DNA from: Shewanella gaetbuli
Lineage (GTDB): Bacteria; Pseudomonadota; Gammaproteobacteria; Enterobacterales; Shewanellaceae
NCBI RefSeq assembly: GCF_023284065.1
Contig: NZ_JAKIKP010000003.1
Span: 310,001-374,000, forward strand
Direction of reading: 5' to 3'
DNA length: 64,000 nucleotides
Shown piece after piece: positions 17,596-27,388 of this stretch (position 1 is its first letter; the number at the start of each line of letters is the position of its first letter). The position numbers were made by a program, and so were the translations under genes. The notes under the pieces are model-generated. The model was not told where the DNA came from. It worked only from the letters and a program-made list of their open reading frames with translations, and did no database searches.

Positions 17596-18378
17596 TTGCT
17601 AAATAAAAGAACATCATTACAAATTATGCGTGACACCATTCATGCACTAATGATGCGTGAAATCAAAACTCGGTTTGGATCTAACCGATTGGGATACTTT
17701 TGGGCCGTAGCTGAACCTGCTATTGGTGTGGCCATTATGGGGATTATGTTTACCCTAATTGGTCGAACAGCGGTTTATAATATTCCTATTACACTATTTT
17801 TATTTACTGGAATATTACCATTCACTTTGTATAAAAATTTATTCAATCAACTAGCTGCAGCGATAGATTCGAATAAAGGTTTATTGAGTTACCGTCAGGT
17901 GACAGCGATTGATCCTGTGATGACTCGTATAATTATTGAGGTTGCAACATATTTTGTTGTGTACATTCTTATATTTAGTGTCATGGCTTGGCTTGGGTTT
18001 AATGCGTTACCCGTTAATCCATTAGGGCTTCTGGCAGCAAGTTTGTTGTTAACTGTTTTTACAATAGGAATTGGCTTAATATTGTGTAGTGCTATGACAT
18101 ATTGGAAAGATACAAAGAAACTTTTAGGCTTTGTAAATCGGCCGATGTTTTTTATATCAGGTATCTTCTTTTGTGCCCCCATGATCCCGCCACAATATTG
18201 GTACCTTTTCGACTGGAATCCTGTTTTTCATGTTACTGAATTAAGTCGAGATAGCTTTTTTAAAGTTTATGTTACTCCAGTGGGGAGTTGGGGTTATTTA
18301 TCTGCATGTGCATTAGTGAGTTTTAGTATTGGACTGAGCACCTTTTATTTATGTCGCTTTAGGTTTATTCGTTCATGA
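17596..18378 (+). CDS. kpsM: capsule ABC transporter permease KpsM
   Basis: The membrane half of the ABC-2 exporter that moves lipid-linked capsule across the inner membrane. About six transmembrane helices lie in 260 residues, matching E. coli KpsM (258). The conserved N-terminal amphipathic segment MREIKTRFGSNRLGYFWA is intact. I choose TTG at 17596 because it gives the family N-terminus (MLNKRTSLQIM); an upstream in-frame TTG at 17524 would add an unusual hydrophobic stretch. The stop overlaps kpsT by four bases (ATGA), so translation is coupled. First gene of the capsule operon. Confidence 0.92.
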   Translation: MLNKRTSLQIMRDTIHALMMREIKTRFGSNRLGYFWAVAEPAIGVAIMGIMFTLIGRTAVYNIPITLFLFTGILPFTLYKNLFNQLAAAIDSNKGLLSYRQVTAIDPVMTRIIIEVATYFVVYILIFSVMAWLGFNALPVNPLGLLAASLLLTVFTIGIGLILCSAMTYWKDTKKLLGFVNRPMFFISGIFFCAPMIPPQYWYLFDWNPVFHVTELSRDSFFKVYVTPVGSWGYLSACALVSFSIGLSTFYLCRFRFIRS

Positions 18379-19040
18379 TTCATTTTAATGCTGTAAGTAA
18401 ATATTATCCGACCAAACAAGGGCGGTATTACGTTTTTAAAGACATCAATATCAGCCTGCCAACAGATCGTAACATTGCCGTATTAGGCCCAAATGGTGCC
18501 GGTAAATCTACATTAATTAGAATGATGGGTGGTGCAGATATGCCTAATGCAGGCCGGATCTCCTCTGCTAAAAACATCTCATGGCCATTGGGATTACAAG
18601 GTGGGTTACAAGGGTCTATGACCGCCCGAGAAAATGTTCGCTTCGTGGCAAGAATTCACGGCTATAAAAATACCAAACCTATTGAGAATAAAGTTGCCGA
18701 GTTTGCTGAAATTGGACGTTTTTTTGATGAGCCTGTAAAAACTTATTCAAGCGGAATGCGCTCAAGAATTACTTTCGGACTCACCATGGCATTCGATTTT
18801 GATTTTGATGTGCTATTGATTGATGAAATAGGGGCAGTAGGTGATGCCAACTTTCGTAAAAAAAGTGAGGCTTTACTGAAATCAAAATTTGAACGAACTA
18901 AGTTGGTGATGGTAAATCACTCTGTATCAGCCCTTAAACGACTTTGCCAATCGGGTTTATTGATAAAAGATAAAACTCTTATTTTTTATGATGATATTGA
19001 TGATGCAATTTCACAATATCAACAAGAATATAGTAAGTAA
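18375..19040 (+). CDS. kpsT: capsule ABC transporter ATPase KpsT
   Basis: The 221-residue ATPase partner of KpsM on the cytoplasmic face. Walker A GPNGAGKST is at 38-46, the signature-like YSSGMRS at 124-130 and Walker B VLLIDE at 146-151, followed by the H-loop in MVNHS. It lacks the C-terminal carbohydrate-binding extension of Wzt-type O-antigen ATPases, fitting a Kdo-primed capsule exporter. ATG overlaps the kpsM stop. Confidence 0.95.
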   Translation: MIHFNAVSKYYPTKQGRYYVFKDINISLPTDRNIAVLGPNGAGKSTLIRMMGGADMPNAGRISSAKNISWPLGLQGGLQGSMTARENVRFVARIHGYKNTKPIENKVAEFAEIGRFFDEPVKTYSSGMRSRITFGLTMAFDFDFDVLLIDEIGAVGDANFRKKSEALLKSKFERTKLVMVNHSVSALKRLCQSGLLIKDKTLIFYDDIDDAISQYQQEYSK

Positions 19041-19093
19041 TTGATTAATATAAGAATGACATAATGAAGTAAGCGCTTTATTAAAAGGACAAG

Positions 19094-20326
19094 TTGTTGA
19101 ATATTCATGTAAAAGAAACGGTAAAGGCGAAAATATCTTCGGATGCCATTACCCCTATGCAGCGTAAGATTAGAAAGCTAAAACGAGATCCAAAGTTATT
19201 TATTGCGGACTCCAAGGCGTATGTCGGTGCGAAAAAAACGTTATATCTCACGCGTGCTAAATTAGGCTCATTTATTTTTGTTATTTTAGCCTCACTATTT
19301 GTCATAGTGTATTACGGGGTTATCGCGTCTCCTCGTTACACTAGCCAAGTGCAGTTTGTGGTCAAAGAAGTGACCAACAATGAACTGCCAGTTATGGGCC
19401 TAGGGGCTATTGGTGCTACGTCAACCAATACTCGAGACGCATTAATACTACAAACATTTATTACTTCTGCAGAAATGGCGCTAGCCCTCGACAAAGAATT
19501 GGGGCTTAAAGAGCATTATCAAAGCAATCAATGGGATTGGATAAGCCGATTAAAAGCTGATAGTACACAAGAAGAATTTATTGAATATTACCAAGACCAT
19601 ATTCGTGTTGTGTATGACGACATGTCTGAAGTATTAAATATTGAAGTTCAAGGTTTTGAGATTGAGTTTTCACTGAAATTGGCTGAAGCCGTTTTTTCAA
19701 TCAGCGAAACGTTTATTAACCACTTAAGTAAAAATATGGTTAATCAACAAATGGAATATGCTCAAAGCGAAGTTGAGCGAGCTTACGCTAAGTTAAAGTC
19801 TCAGCAAGTGAACATGTTGAAATTTCAAAATGAAAACACACTCTATAATCCAGAGGTGCAAAGCGCTGCGCTGGTTGAAGCCGTTAATCAATTAGAAAGT
19901 GCAATTATTGATCATAAAACTCAGCTTAAATCTTTACATGCATATATGCGTGAAGATGCTGCAGAAATCCGTAGTAAAGAATATGAAATCAAGGCCCTTG
20001 AAGCTCAATTGGTGGAAGAAAAGCTAAAACTTACAAACCAAGATTCAGAAGCACTTAATAAAGTTAATATTGATTATAAAGATTTAGAATTAAATACTTT
20101 GTTAGCGGCTGACTTATATAAATCAAGCTTAGCCAGTTTAGAGAGTGTACGAGCAGAGGCTTTTAATAAATTAAAATATCTATTAGTTGTTGAGCATCCT
20201 CGATTAGCAGAGCAAGAAAAATATCCTAAACGTTTGTATAACATCTTCACTTGGTTTATTGCGCTAATACTTATTTACCTTTTAGGACGCTTAATTGCTT
20301 CTGTGATAAAGGAACACAAAGAATGA
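19094..20326 (+). CDS. kpsE: capsule export inner-membrane protein KpsE
   Basis: A PCP-3/KpsE-type protein linking the KpsMT exporter to the outer-membrane channel. It has an N-terminal transmembrane helix (about 58-78), a large periplasmic domain with long coiled-coil helices (about 220-355) and a C-terminal transmembrane helix (about 380-403). It has 410 residues; E. coli KpsE has about 380. Two TTG codons (19094, 19097) follow AAAGGAC; the second has the better spacing. It follows kpsT by 53 bases and overlaps kpsD by four bases. Confidence 0.9.
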   Translation: MLNIHVKETVKAKISSDAITPMQRKIRKLKRDPKLFIADSKAYVGAKKTLYLTRAKLGSFIFVILASLFVIVYYGVIASPRYTSQVQFVVKEVTNNELPVMGLGAIGATSTNTRDALILQTFITSAEMALALDKELGLKEHYQSNQWDWISRLKADSTQEEFIEYYQDHIRVVYDDMSEVLNIEVQGFEIEFSLKLAEAVFSISETFINHLSKNMVNQQMEYAQSEVERAYAKLKSQQVNMLKFQNENTLYNPEVQSAALVEAVNQLESAIIDHKTQLKSLHAYMREDAAEIRSKEYEIKALEAQLVEEKLKLTNQDSEALNKVNIDYKDLELNTLLAADLYKSSLASLESVRAEAFNKLKYLLVVEHPRLAEQEKYPKRLYNIFTWFIALILIYLLGRLIASVIKEHKE

Positions 20327-22050
20327 TACAAATAATAAAAATGTCTAAAAAATATATAAAAATTGCTTCACGCTCATTAATGGCCTTATTTTCAAAAGCC
20401 ACGTGCCTAGTTATGTTAACTGTACTGAATGTGAATTTTGCTCAGGCTTCAATGTCTATGCAAGCTGATGTTGATGATCAACAGCAACAATCCATTATTG
20501 ATACCTCACAAAGTCAAAGATACGGTGACTGGTTGTTCAAAGGAGGCTTTACTGGACAGTCATTTTCAGCCATTAATCCAAAATATCGAATCAGTCAGGG
20601 TGACAATTTATTAGTGCAATTATGGGGTGGTATTGATTACCAAGCGGAAGTACCTGTTGACGCACAAGGTAATATCTTTTTACCCAAAGTTGGCCCAGTT
20701 AGGGTATTAGGGGTTAAAAATGCTGATTTAAATGAGGTTATTTTAAAAAGTATTAAACGTGTCTATAAATCAAATGTTGAAGTATATGTTTCACTAGCTT
20801 CTAGCCAAAAAGTAAAAATATTTTTGTCTGGCATGGTTGTAAAACCTGGGTTGTACGAAGGACAAAGTGCTGACAGTGTTTTACGGTTCATCGATCAAGC
20901 AGGTGGCATACGTGAAGATTTAGGTAGTTATCGAAATATTCAAGTCAAACGTGATAATGAACTTAAATATCAGCTCGATTTATATCAGTTCTTACAAAGC
21001 GGCAATATGCCCGCTATTCAACTACAAGATGGCGACGTTATCTTTGTTGGTGCTAAACAAGCAGAAGTCAAATTAGAAGGCGAATTGGGCTTTTCGGGTA
21101 AATATGAGCTGACAAAGTTAGCTAATTCATCTGGTAAATTTGAAAGCTTAGATTCAGTATTAAATGCCGTTGTTGCTGACAAAGATGCAACCCATATCAC
21201 CGTTATCGCTCCAAATTTAACGGCTGACACTGATCATAAAAGCGTAAGAAAAGTCGCTGCAACTCAATACCCCATTAGTCAAGCGGCTACCATACCATTA
21301 TCAGCCGGCAGTATTGTAAAAGTGACCTCACAATTACGTGCAACCAGCATAAGTGTTGAGGTATTAGGTGAGCACAACTCAGCAAAAGAGATTGTGGTTC
21401 CTTGGGGCTCAAGCATGGCTGATTTATTGGAAAACATGGAGTTTAGCCGCTTATCAAATACAGACGCAATTCAGTTATTTCGTGATTCGGTTGCTAAACG
21501 TCAAGCTGAGATGCTGCAGGCTTCATTAACCACATTAGAACAAAGTGTGTTGAATGCCCGCTCAGAAACCACAGAATCAGCTCAACTTCGCAAAGCCGAA
21601 GCAGAAGTTATTTTGCAGTGGGTTGCAAAGGCGAGAAAACAAAAGCCTCGTGGCCAAGTTTTACTATCTGATGGCTACGATGCAAGCAAAATCATTTTAC
21701 AACAAGGCGATAAAGTTGTTGTACCTGCAAAGCGTAATCTAGTTATCGTGCATGGCGAAGTAATGTTCCCGACAGCGATTACTTATCAAGATAATATGAC
21801 AGTAAAAGACTTTATTAATAAGTCTGGCGGTGCAACGCGTAAATTAAGCAATATGAATATTTTAATCATGAAGCCAAATGGCAGCTTTGTTGACGTAAAT
21901 GATGAGTTGAAAGATAAAACCATCATTGAGCCAGGCGATGAAATATTTGTACTCGCCAAGCCTGACTTTAAAGGCTTCCAAGTCGTTAAAGATATTACCC
22001 AGTTAATTTATCAATTAGCCATGTCTACAGCTGTGGTATTGAGTATATAG
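20323..22050 (+). CDS. kpsD: polysaccharide export protein, KpsD-like
   Basis: A 575-residue exported protein of the polysaccharide-export family that completes the capsule channel with KpsE. The signal peptide is long and basic (cleavage near FAQA, residue ~48). A Poly_export domain (about 90-175, PKYRISQGDNLLVQLWGG) and SLBB-type beta-grasp repeats follow (about 180-265, 360-410 and 475-520). There is a hydrophobic C-terminus. No lipobox Cys is evident, as in KpsD and unlike Wza. ATG at 20323 overlaps the kpsE stop (ATGA) and follows AAAGGA; a more upstream TTG would lie inside kpsE. Confidence 0.88.
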   Translation: MIQIIKMSKKYIKIASRSLMALFSKATCLVMLTVLNVNFAQASMSMQADVDDQQQQSIIDTSQSQRYGDWLFKGGFTGQSFSAINPKYRISQGDNLLVQLWGGIDYQAEVPVDAQGNIFLPKVGPVRVLGVKNADLNEVILKSIKRVYKSNVEVYVSLASSQKVKIFLSGMVVKPGLYEGQSADSVLRFIDQAGGIREDLGSYRNIQVKRDNELKYQLDLYQFLQSGNMPAIQLQDGDVIFVGAKQAEVKLEGELGFSGKYELTKLANSSGKFESLDSVLNAVVADKDATHITVIAPNLTADTDHKSVRKVAATQYPISQAATIPLSAGSIVKVTSQLRATSISVEVLGEHNSAKEIVVPWGSSMADLLENMEFSRLSNTDAIQLFRDSVAKRQAEMLQASLTTLEQSVLNARSETTESAQLRKAEAEVILQWVAKARKQKPRGQVLLSDGYDASKIILQQGDKVVVPAKRNLVIVHGEVMFPTAITYQDNMTVKDFINKSGGATRKLSNMNILIMKPNGSFVDVNDELKDKTIIEPGDEIFVLAKPDFKGFQVVKDITQLIYQLAMSTAVVLSI

Positions 22051-22131
22051 TTTGAATTTAAATTATATTATATGTTTAACATTGAGTTATTTAAAATTTA
22101 AAGTACTCAGATTAATCTTAAAGGATTTATT

Positions 22132-23310
22132 TTGGAACTAGGTTCTGACTATAAAAAAATTGATTCTGAAAAAAATAAAGAATCTAAATATCCGCTTGAA
22201 AGTGAGAGTGTATATCAATGTAATGTAAACGTTGTTGATAAAGGTTTTCAGGGAGGGGAGCGAGTTATTCTAAGGGGATTAGATATATATGATAATGTTT
22301 TATTTACAAGGGAATTATCATCTTTAGGACCTTTGTCGACTGTTTTTTTTACAAGTAATTATAATGGAACTATGAAAACGGTATTGAAAGTTGATGGAAA
22401 AATAGAAGAGTTAGAAAACTATATAGATTCTATTGAAATAGTTAAAGTAGGCTCAACAAAAAAAGAAATTGAAATCATTCAGAATGATAGAACTATTTTT
22501 GCAGCATTAGCAACATATCCTGCTAGAAAAAAGTTAATGATAGAAAGTGTTAATTCACTAATTGAGCAAGTAGACTATATATTTATCTATTTGAATGAGT
22601 ATTTGGAAATCCCATATGAGATAAAGAACCATAAAGATAGTAAAAAAATCATCTGTATAGTTGATCCAGAAGGTTCTAGGAGAGCAGAAGGGAAATTTCA
22701 TTGGGTTAGAAAAGTAACTGGATATTACTTAACATGTGATGATGATATTGTTTATCCAGATAATTATATTGAAATAACAATAGCTGAAATTGAAAAGTAT
22801 AGTCGAAAATGTATCGTTGGGTATCATGGGATAATATTTAAAGATTCAGTTGCAAGTTTTAAATCTGATAGAAAGAAATTCTATAAATTTACTGATGAAC
22901 TAATTACAGCTCAACAGTGTCATTTACTCGGAACTGGTGTATCTGGTTTTCATGCAAGTTTATTAAAAAATATTGATATAAGAATATTAGAAGATTATCC
23001 ATTTGCCGTAGATCCAGCATTATCAGTGGTATGTAAAAAAAATAAAATACCCATGGTGTGTATTCCTCATGATAGTGGTTGGCTCAAGTCTTCTGAATTT
23101 ATGTTATATGGATTGAATGAAGAGAAACAGAACTTTAAAGACAAAAAAAGAGCTGTAGACACTTTGTTGTTTAAAAATAATCCTTGGGGTGGCTCAGGTA
23201 TAGCGCACATAGTTAGATATTTAAAAAAGAACAAAAAAATTCGTAAACTAATAAATGAACCTAGAAAATTTGTGTATGACTCTCGTATAGCGAGAAAATT
23301 TAAACGTTGA
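22132..23310 (+). CDS. predicted GT-A fold glycosyltransferase (capsule)
   Basis: A 392-residue cytoplasmic protein that probably adds a sugar to the capsule repeat. Residues 1-115 form an unrecognised beta-rich domain. From about 118 (IFAALATYPARKKL) a GT-A nucleotide-sugar-binding fold begins, with a metal-binding acidic motif TCDDDIVYP near 202-210 and the later segment HLLGTGVSGFHAS. Donor and acceptor cannot be read from sequence. TTG at 22132 follows AAGGAT. Base use is clearly more AT-rich than kpsMTED to the left, marking the start of the strain-specific part of the locus. The family is not one I recognise with certainty. Confidence 0.65.
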   Translation: MELGSDYKKIDSEKNKESKYPLESESVYQCNVNVVDKGFQGGERVILRGLDIYDNVLFTRELSSLGPLSTVFFTSNYNGTMKTVLKVDGKIEELENYIDSIEIVKVGSTKKEIEIIQNDRTIFAALATYPARKKLMIESVNSLIEQVDYIFIYLNEYLEIPYEIKNHKDSKKIICIVDPEGSRRAEGKFHWVRKVTGYYLTCDDDIVYPDNYIEITIAEIEKYSRKCIVGYHGIIFKDSVASFKSDRKKFYKFTDELITAQQCHLLGTGVSGFHASLLKNIDIRILEDYPFAVDPALSVVCKKNKIPMVCIPHDSGWLKSSEFMLYGLNEEKQNFKDKKRAVDTLLFKNNPWGGSGIAHIVRYLKKNKKIRKLINEPRKFVYDSRIARKFKR

Positions 23311-23323
23311 TAAGAAGTGACTT

Positions 23324-24598
23324 ATGTTAGATATAAAAAATGCAAAAATTGCTGTAATTGGACTTGGATATGTTGGTTTACCACTCGCTGTTGAGTTTGG
23401 TAAGCATGTTAAAACTATAGGTTTTGATATAAATAATACTCGTGTTGATGAATTAAAAGATTTCATTGATCATACATTAGAAGTTACAGAGGATGAAATG
23501 CGTGCATCTACACATTTCAGTGTAACCGATAAAGTAGAAGATATTAAAGACTGTAATGTATATATTGTTACAGTTCCAACTCCAGTAACCGAGTATAAAA
23601 CTCCTGATATGACCCCTGTTAAAGCAGCAAGTAGAATGCTTGGGCAGATAGTTAAAAAGGGAGATGTAATCATTTATGAAAGCACCGTATACCCAGGAGC
23701 AACTGAAGAGGAGGCTATTCCTGAGGTTGAAAGTGTTTCTGGTTTAGAGTTCAATAAAGATTTTTTTGCGGGTTACAGCCCTGAAAGAATTAATCCAGGT
23801 GACAAAGTTAATACTGTTACTAAAATCATGAAAGTAACTGCCGGTTCGACAGAAAAAGTTGCAAACTTTGTTGATGAATTATACAAATTAATTATTACTG
23901 CTGGAACACACAAGGCTTCATCTATTAAAGTTGCTGAAGCGGCAAAAGTTATTGAAAATACTCAACGAGATGTAAATATTGCTTTAGTGAATGAACTAGC
24001 GTTAATTTTTGATCGTTTAAATATAGATACAAGAGATGTTATCGAAGCAGCAGGTACTAAATGGAATTTTATTAAAATGTTCCCAGGTTTAGTCGGGGGA
24101 CATTGTATTGGAGTCGATCCCTATTACCTTGCACATAAAGCTGAGCAAAAAGGCTACTACCCACAAGTTATTCTGTCTGGACGTAGAATAAATGAGGGGA
24201 TGTCCGCTTATGTTGCAAATAAAGTTATTCGCTTAATGAACAGTAAACGAATTCATGTTGTTGATTCACGGATACTTGTTTTAGGCTATACCTTTAAAGA
24301 AAACTGTCCCGACGTTCGAAATACCCAAGTAGAAAAGCTTGTAAAAGAATTTGAGCAACATAATGCGACTGTTGATGTATTCGATCCATGGGCTAACCAT
24401 GAAGAATGTTTAGAAGAGTATGGTAGAGAGTTAATTACTGAACCAGAAAAGAAAGCTTATGATGCTGTTATTTTTGCCGTAGGGCATGATATGTTTATCG
24501 AAAAATTCGAAAAAGTAGAATTATTTGCTAAATCAGCAAGAGTTATTTTCGATGTTAAAGGTGTATTGCCTGTCGATAAAATAGATGGTCGTCTGTAA
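23324..24598 (+). CDS. UDP-N-acetylhexosamine 6-dehydrogenase (TviB/WbpO type)
   Basis: An NAD-dependent nucleotide-sugar dehydrogenase that oxidises a UDP-HexNAc to the uronic acid, giving the capsule a negative charge. The Rossmann motif GLGYVGLP is at 13-20 and the catalytic Cys261 sits in GGHCIGVDP. A conserved Lys/Asn stretch is present in KVIENTQRDVN, with a C-terminal UDP-binding domain (about 310-424). Length (424) and motifs match TviB/WbpO/CapL-like enzymes better than UDP-glucose dehydrogenase. The product is probably UDP-GalNAcA or UDP-GlcNAcA. It follows the glycosyltransferase by 13 bases. Confidence 0.88.
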   Translation: MLDIKNAKIAVIGLGYVGLPLAVEFGKHVKTIGFDINNTRVDELKDFIDHTLEVTEDEMRASTHFSVTDKVEDIKDCNVYIVTVPTPVTEYKTPDMTPVKAASRMLGQIVKKGDVIIYESTVYPGATEEEAIPEVESVSGLEFNKDFFAGYSPERINPGDKVNTVTKIMKVTAGSTEKVANFVDELYKLIITAGTHKASSIKVAEAAKVIENTQRDVNIALVNELALIFDRLNIDTRDVIEAAGTKWNFIKMFPGLVGGHCIGVDPYYLAHKAEQKGYYPQVILSGRRINEGMSAYVANKVIRLMNSKRIHVVDSRILVLGYTFKENCPDVRNTQVEKLVKEFEQHNATVDVFDPWANHEECLEEYGRELITEPEKKAYDAVIFAVGHDMFIEKFEKVELFAKSARVIFDVKGVLPVDKIDGRL

Positions 24599-24640
24599 AT
24601 AAAATTGGTTCCATCTTCCTTTGTTGGTAAGAGTGTTTAT

Positions 24641-27367
24641 ATGATGATAAAAAAACTATTTACTGAAACTATAATAAAAAGAAAGATATCAATATTAAAA
24701 AAATCTGTTGTTTTGTGTGGTAAGAATAAAGATTATGAATCTATCTATAATCTTCTTTCAGAAATAGATGAAAAGGTTTTTTTATCTGATAGTAAGTATT
24801 TAGTTTTTTTATCTCATAATAATTTTATTAAGTTTGTTAATCATGCTTCAATTTTCTTCCTTCAAGAAGAGATGTATGATAAATATTTCTTATGTTTTAC
24901 ATTTTCATTAAGGATAAGAAGTAGGCAAAAACAGAATTTAAATGTCGCAATTGAAACTTGCATTAAAAAGTGGAGATTGGATATGCTAATACACTTTTCA
25001 TCAATAGCTTATGATGCATATAAACATACACGATATTTAGCACTCAAGTCGTTAGCTCTTAATATAGTTAGTGAAAAGGTAAGTGAATCTAGCGGTGTAA
25101 GAGAAAGTATTGAAGTATTTAAAAAAAATGGTAGGTTAAAGTCATTTTATTTGTACTATATTAAAAATAAAGTTTTTCTCGATAAGGAATATCATACAAG
25201 TATTTATACCTTCATAAAGAAAGGGATGAATGACCCTTTGATTTCAGAGTTTATCGGAAACTATTTTACCAAAGTTAAGGATATTCCTGTTAAATTTGAT
25301 ATTAGACTTGTTGATTTGTATATATTTGTTGCATCCGACCTCAGGTATAATAAATTTGGGTTATGTATTGATTGTATTTATAATGTCAAAGATCAATTGC
25401 CTGATTCAGAACAGAGGAACTTGTTAGTCTCCATACAGAAAATGGATTTTTCTATCAACTTTACTCATTTGAAAATGTCATATATGCAGCTTAGGTTAGC
25501 ATATTCTAGATATATTTTTATCAAAATCCTAAGTGAGAAAGTAAATTTTAAGGACAGGCATGAATTTGTTGATTTTTTTGTTGATGATATTAAGCACTGG
25601 AAAAGTACGGCATTTATTTCAAAGGTTTTTTCATTGTTTTTTCACTTGAAGTTATACAGTGATTTAATTTTGCTAAATTCATTCTTGCCTGATAATTTAA
25701 AATCGACGCCAACTATCTTTAATTACTACATTGGTTCTCTAAGGTACGAAGACAGAATAGATGTTGCTTATAGTGAGCTTAATTCCTCATCGGAAGTAAT
25801 TCCAGTTTATATAAAGTTAAGTCAAAGATATTACTTAGCAAAATATGAAAAAGATTACACTAAAGCACTTAGTTTTGCTAGGCAGGTTTTTAATTTAGTT
25901 GATTGTAGAAGTAAATTGAAATGGGCTTTTAAGATTGTTGAAGTTTATTGTGCTGAAGGTGATTTCGATGAGGCTTTTAAGTTTGTATCAACGTTTAGTG
26001 ACTCCTCTTTTCCTCTTTTATCATTCGTACATTTTAAAAAAGGAACTCTAAGCGAAATAGAGTTTGATTTACTCCAAAGTGTTAGTGTTGATAAAGGCAA
26101 TGAAGCAAATTATTATTACTTAGCATATTTATATTGCGAACGTAAAGAATATGCCAAGGCTAAGAAATATAGTAGGCTATCTGTTGATTGTAATCAGTCT
26201 TTACGTAATTGTTTATTATATGTCTTAATCTTGATTAATGTAGAGAGGGATTTTGCTTCATGTATAAATTTCATAGATCAATATCGATTAGATCAGGATG
26301 TTACTTTTGCTAAATACTATGTTTTCTCATTATTGAACATTGGCTTAACTTTTGAAGCGAAAAACTACCTTAAAGAAAAGGAAGAGATATTTTTTAAGTC
26401 ACCTAATGGTAGTTTAGAATTGAAGTTATTTTCTTCGAATCTTGCTAGGTTGTGTGGTGATTATGAAGAGTCATTTGAGTTATTTTCTAGTATCTTTAAT
26501 TCTAGTTTTCGATGCTTTACTACTAATGATAATAAAGAGTATTCTCCATCTGTTGAGTTTTTGAATTCATCTGCTTTGATTAATGTGGATGAATCTTTAC
26601 CCTTAATTTCCGTTATAATGACTAATTTTGGATGGAGTAAATACACGCCTATAGCTATAGATTCAATACTAAAGCAAACATATCATAACTTAGAGTTAGT
26701 TATCGTTGATGATAGAAGTGATAAAACGGCATTTAGAAAGTTGTCAAGATATATTCGAAAGCTAAAAGATAATAGGGTTACTTTAATTCGTTTAAAAAAG
26801 AATTCTGGGACATATAGAGCTAAAAATGAAGGGCTTAGTATTGTAAAAGGTGACTTTATAACTTTTCAGGATTCAGATGACTGGTCTCACCCTAAACGGT
26901 TGATGGAACAATATCTAGTTTTAATTAAGAATAAGAAACAATCTGCAGTGTTAACGCAATACTTACGTGTAAATCCGATGGGGGAAATTCACTTTCAAAA
27001 TAGTCAAATTTTCAGAAAGGCGTTTATTACCTTAATGGTTAAGCGAAGTGTTATTAAACAACTTGGTTTCTTTGATTCTGTAAGGACTTCTGCTGACAGT
27101 GAACTTATTCATAGAATTGAGGCTTATACTGGTACCTCTATTGGCGTTATTAATAGCCCGCTCTATATCGCGAGCTATCACGATAGATCATTAACCTCAT
27201 ATGGCCCTTTTAGTTTAGATCCCATATTAGGTGTTGTGGGATATAGGAAAGAATATTTATTTAATTTTAAAAAGTGGCATAGCAAGATTAAAATTGGTTT
27301 TAGTCCATATATAGAAAAATGGCATCAAGAACGTAATTTTCCATGTCCGAATCCAATGTTAAAATAA
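24641..27367 (+). CDS. large helical-repeat protein fused to a GT2 glycosyltransferase
   Basis: A 908-residue predicted cytoplasmic protein. Residues 1 to about 640 are helical with TPR-like pairs (for example YYLAYLYCERKEYAKAKKYS near 490-510) and resemble no enzyme I know. From about 652 (LPLISVIMTNFGWSKYT) a classic GT2/GT-A domain follows, with IVDDRSD for nucleotide binding, TYRAKNEGL and the metal motif FQDSDDWSHP (about 740-750). It is probably a capsule glycosyltransferase carrying its own scaffold or acceptor-binding region. ATG at 24641 is chosen over the upstream TTG. The gene is very AT-rich, suggesting transfer. Confidence 0.75.
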   Translation: MMIKKLFTETIIKRKISILKKSVVLCGKNKDYESIYNLLSEIDEKVFLSDSKYLVFLSHNNFIKFVNHASIFFLQEEMYDKYFLCFTFSLRIRSRQKQNLNVAIETCIKKWRLDMLIHFSSIAYDAYKHTRYLALKSLALNIVSEKVSESSGVRESIEVFKKNGRLKSFYLYYIKNKVFLDKEYHTSIYTFIKKGMNDPLISEFIGNYFTKVKDIPVKFDIRLVDLYIFVASDLRYNKFGLCIDCIYNVKDQLPDSEQRNLLVSIQKMDFSINFTHLKMSYMQLRLAYSRYIFIKILSEKVNFKDRHEFVDFFVDDIKHWKSTAFISKVFSLFFHLKLYSDLILLNSFLPDNLKSTPTIFNYYIGSLRYEDRIDVAYSELNSSSEVIPVYIKLSQRYYLAKYEKDYTKALSFARQVFNLVDCRSKLKWAFKIVEVYCAEGDFDEAFKFVSTFSDSSFPLLSFVHFKKGTLSEIEFDLLQSVSVDKGNEANYYYLAYLYCERKEYAKAKKYSRLSVDCNQSLRNCLLYVLILINVERDFASCINFIDQYRLDQDVTFAKYYVFSLLNIGLTFEAKNYLKEKEEIFFKSPNGSLELKLFSSNLARLCGDYEESFELFSSIFNSSFRCFTTNDNKEYSPSVEFLNSSALINVDESLPLISVIMTNFGWSKYTPIAIDSILKQTYHNLELVIVDDRSDKTAFRKLSRYIRKLKDNRVTLIRLKKNSGTYRAKNEGLSIVKGDFITFQDSDDWSHPKRLMEQYLVLIKNKKQSAVLTQYLRVNPMGEIHFQNSQIFRKAFITLMVKRSVIKQLGFFDSVRTSADSELIHRIEAYTGTSIGVINSPLYIASYHDRSLTSYGPFSLDPILGVVGYRKEYLFNFKKWHSKIKIGFSPYIEKWHQERNFPCPNPMLK

Positions 27368-27388
27368 TTTTTATTTATAGAGGTTAGT

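Noticed and set aside
20251..20322. Upstream extension of the KpsD-like protein
   Set aside because: It lies within the kpsE coding sequence; the ATG at 20323 with AAAGGA and ATGA overlap is far better.
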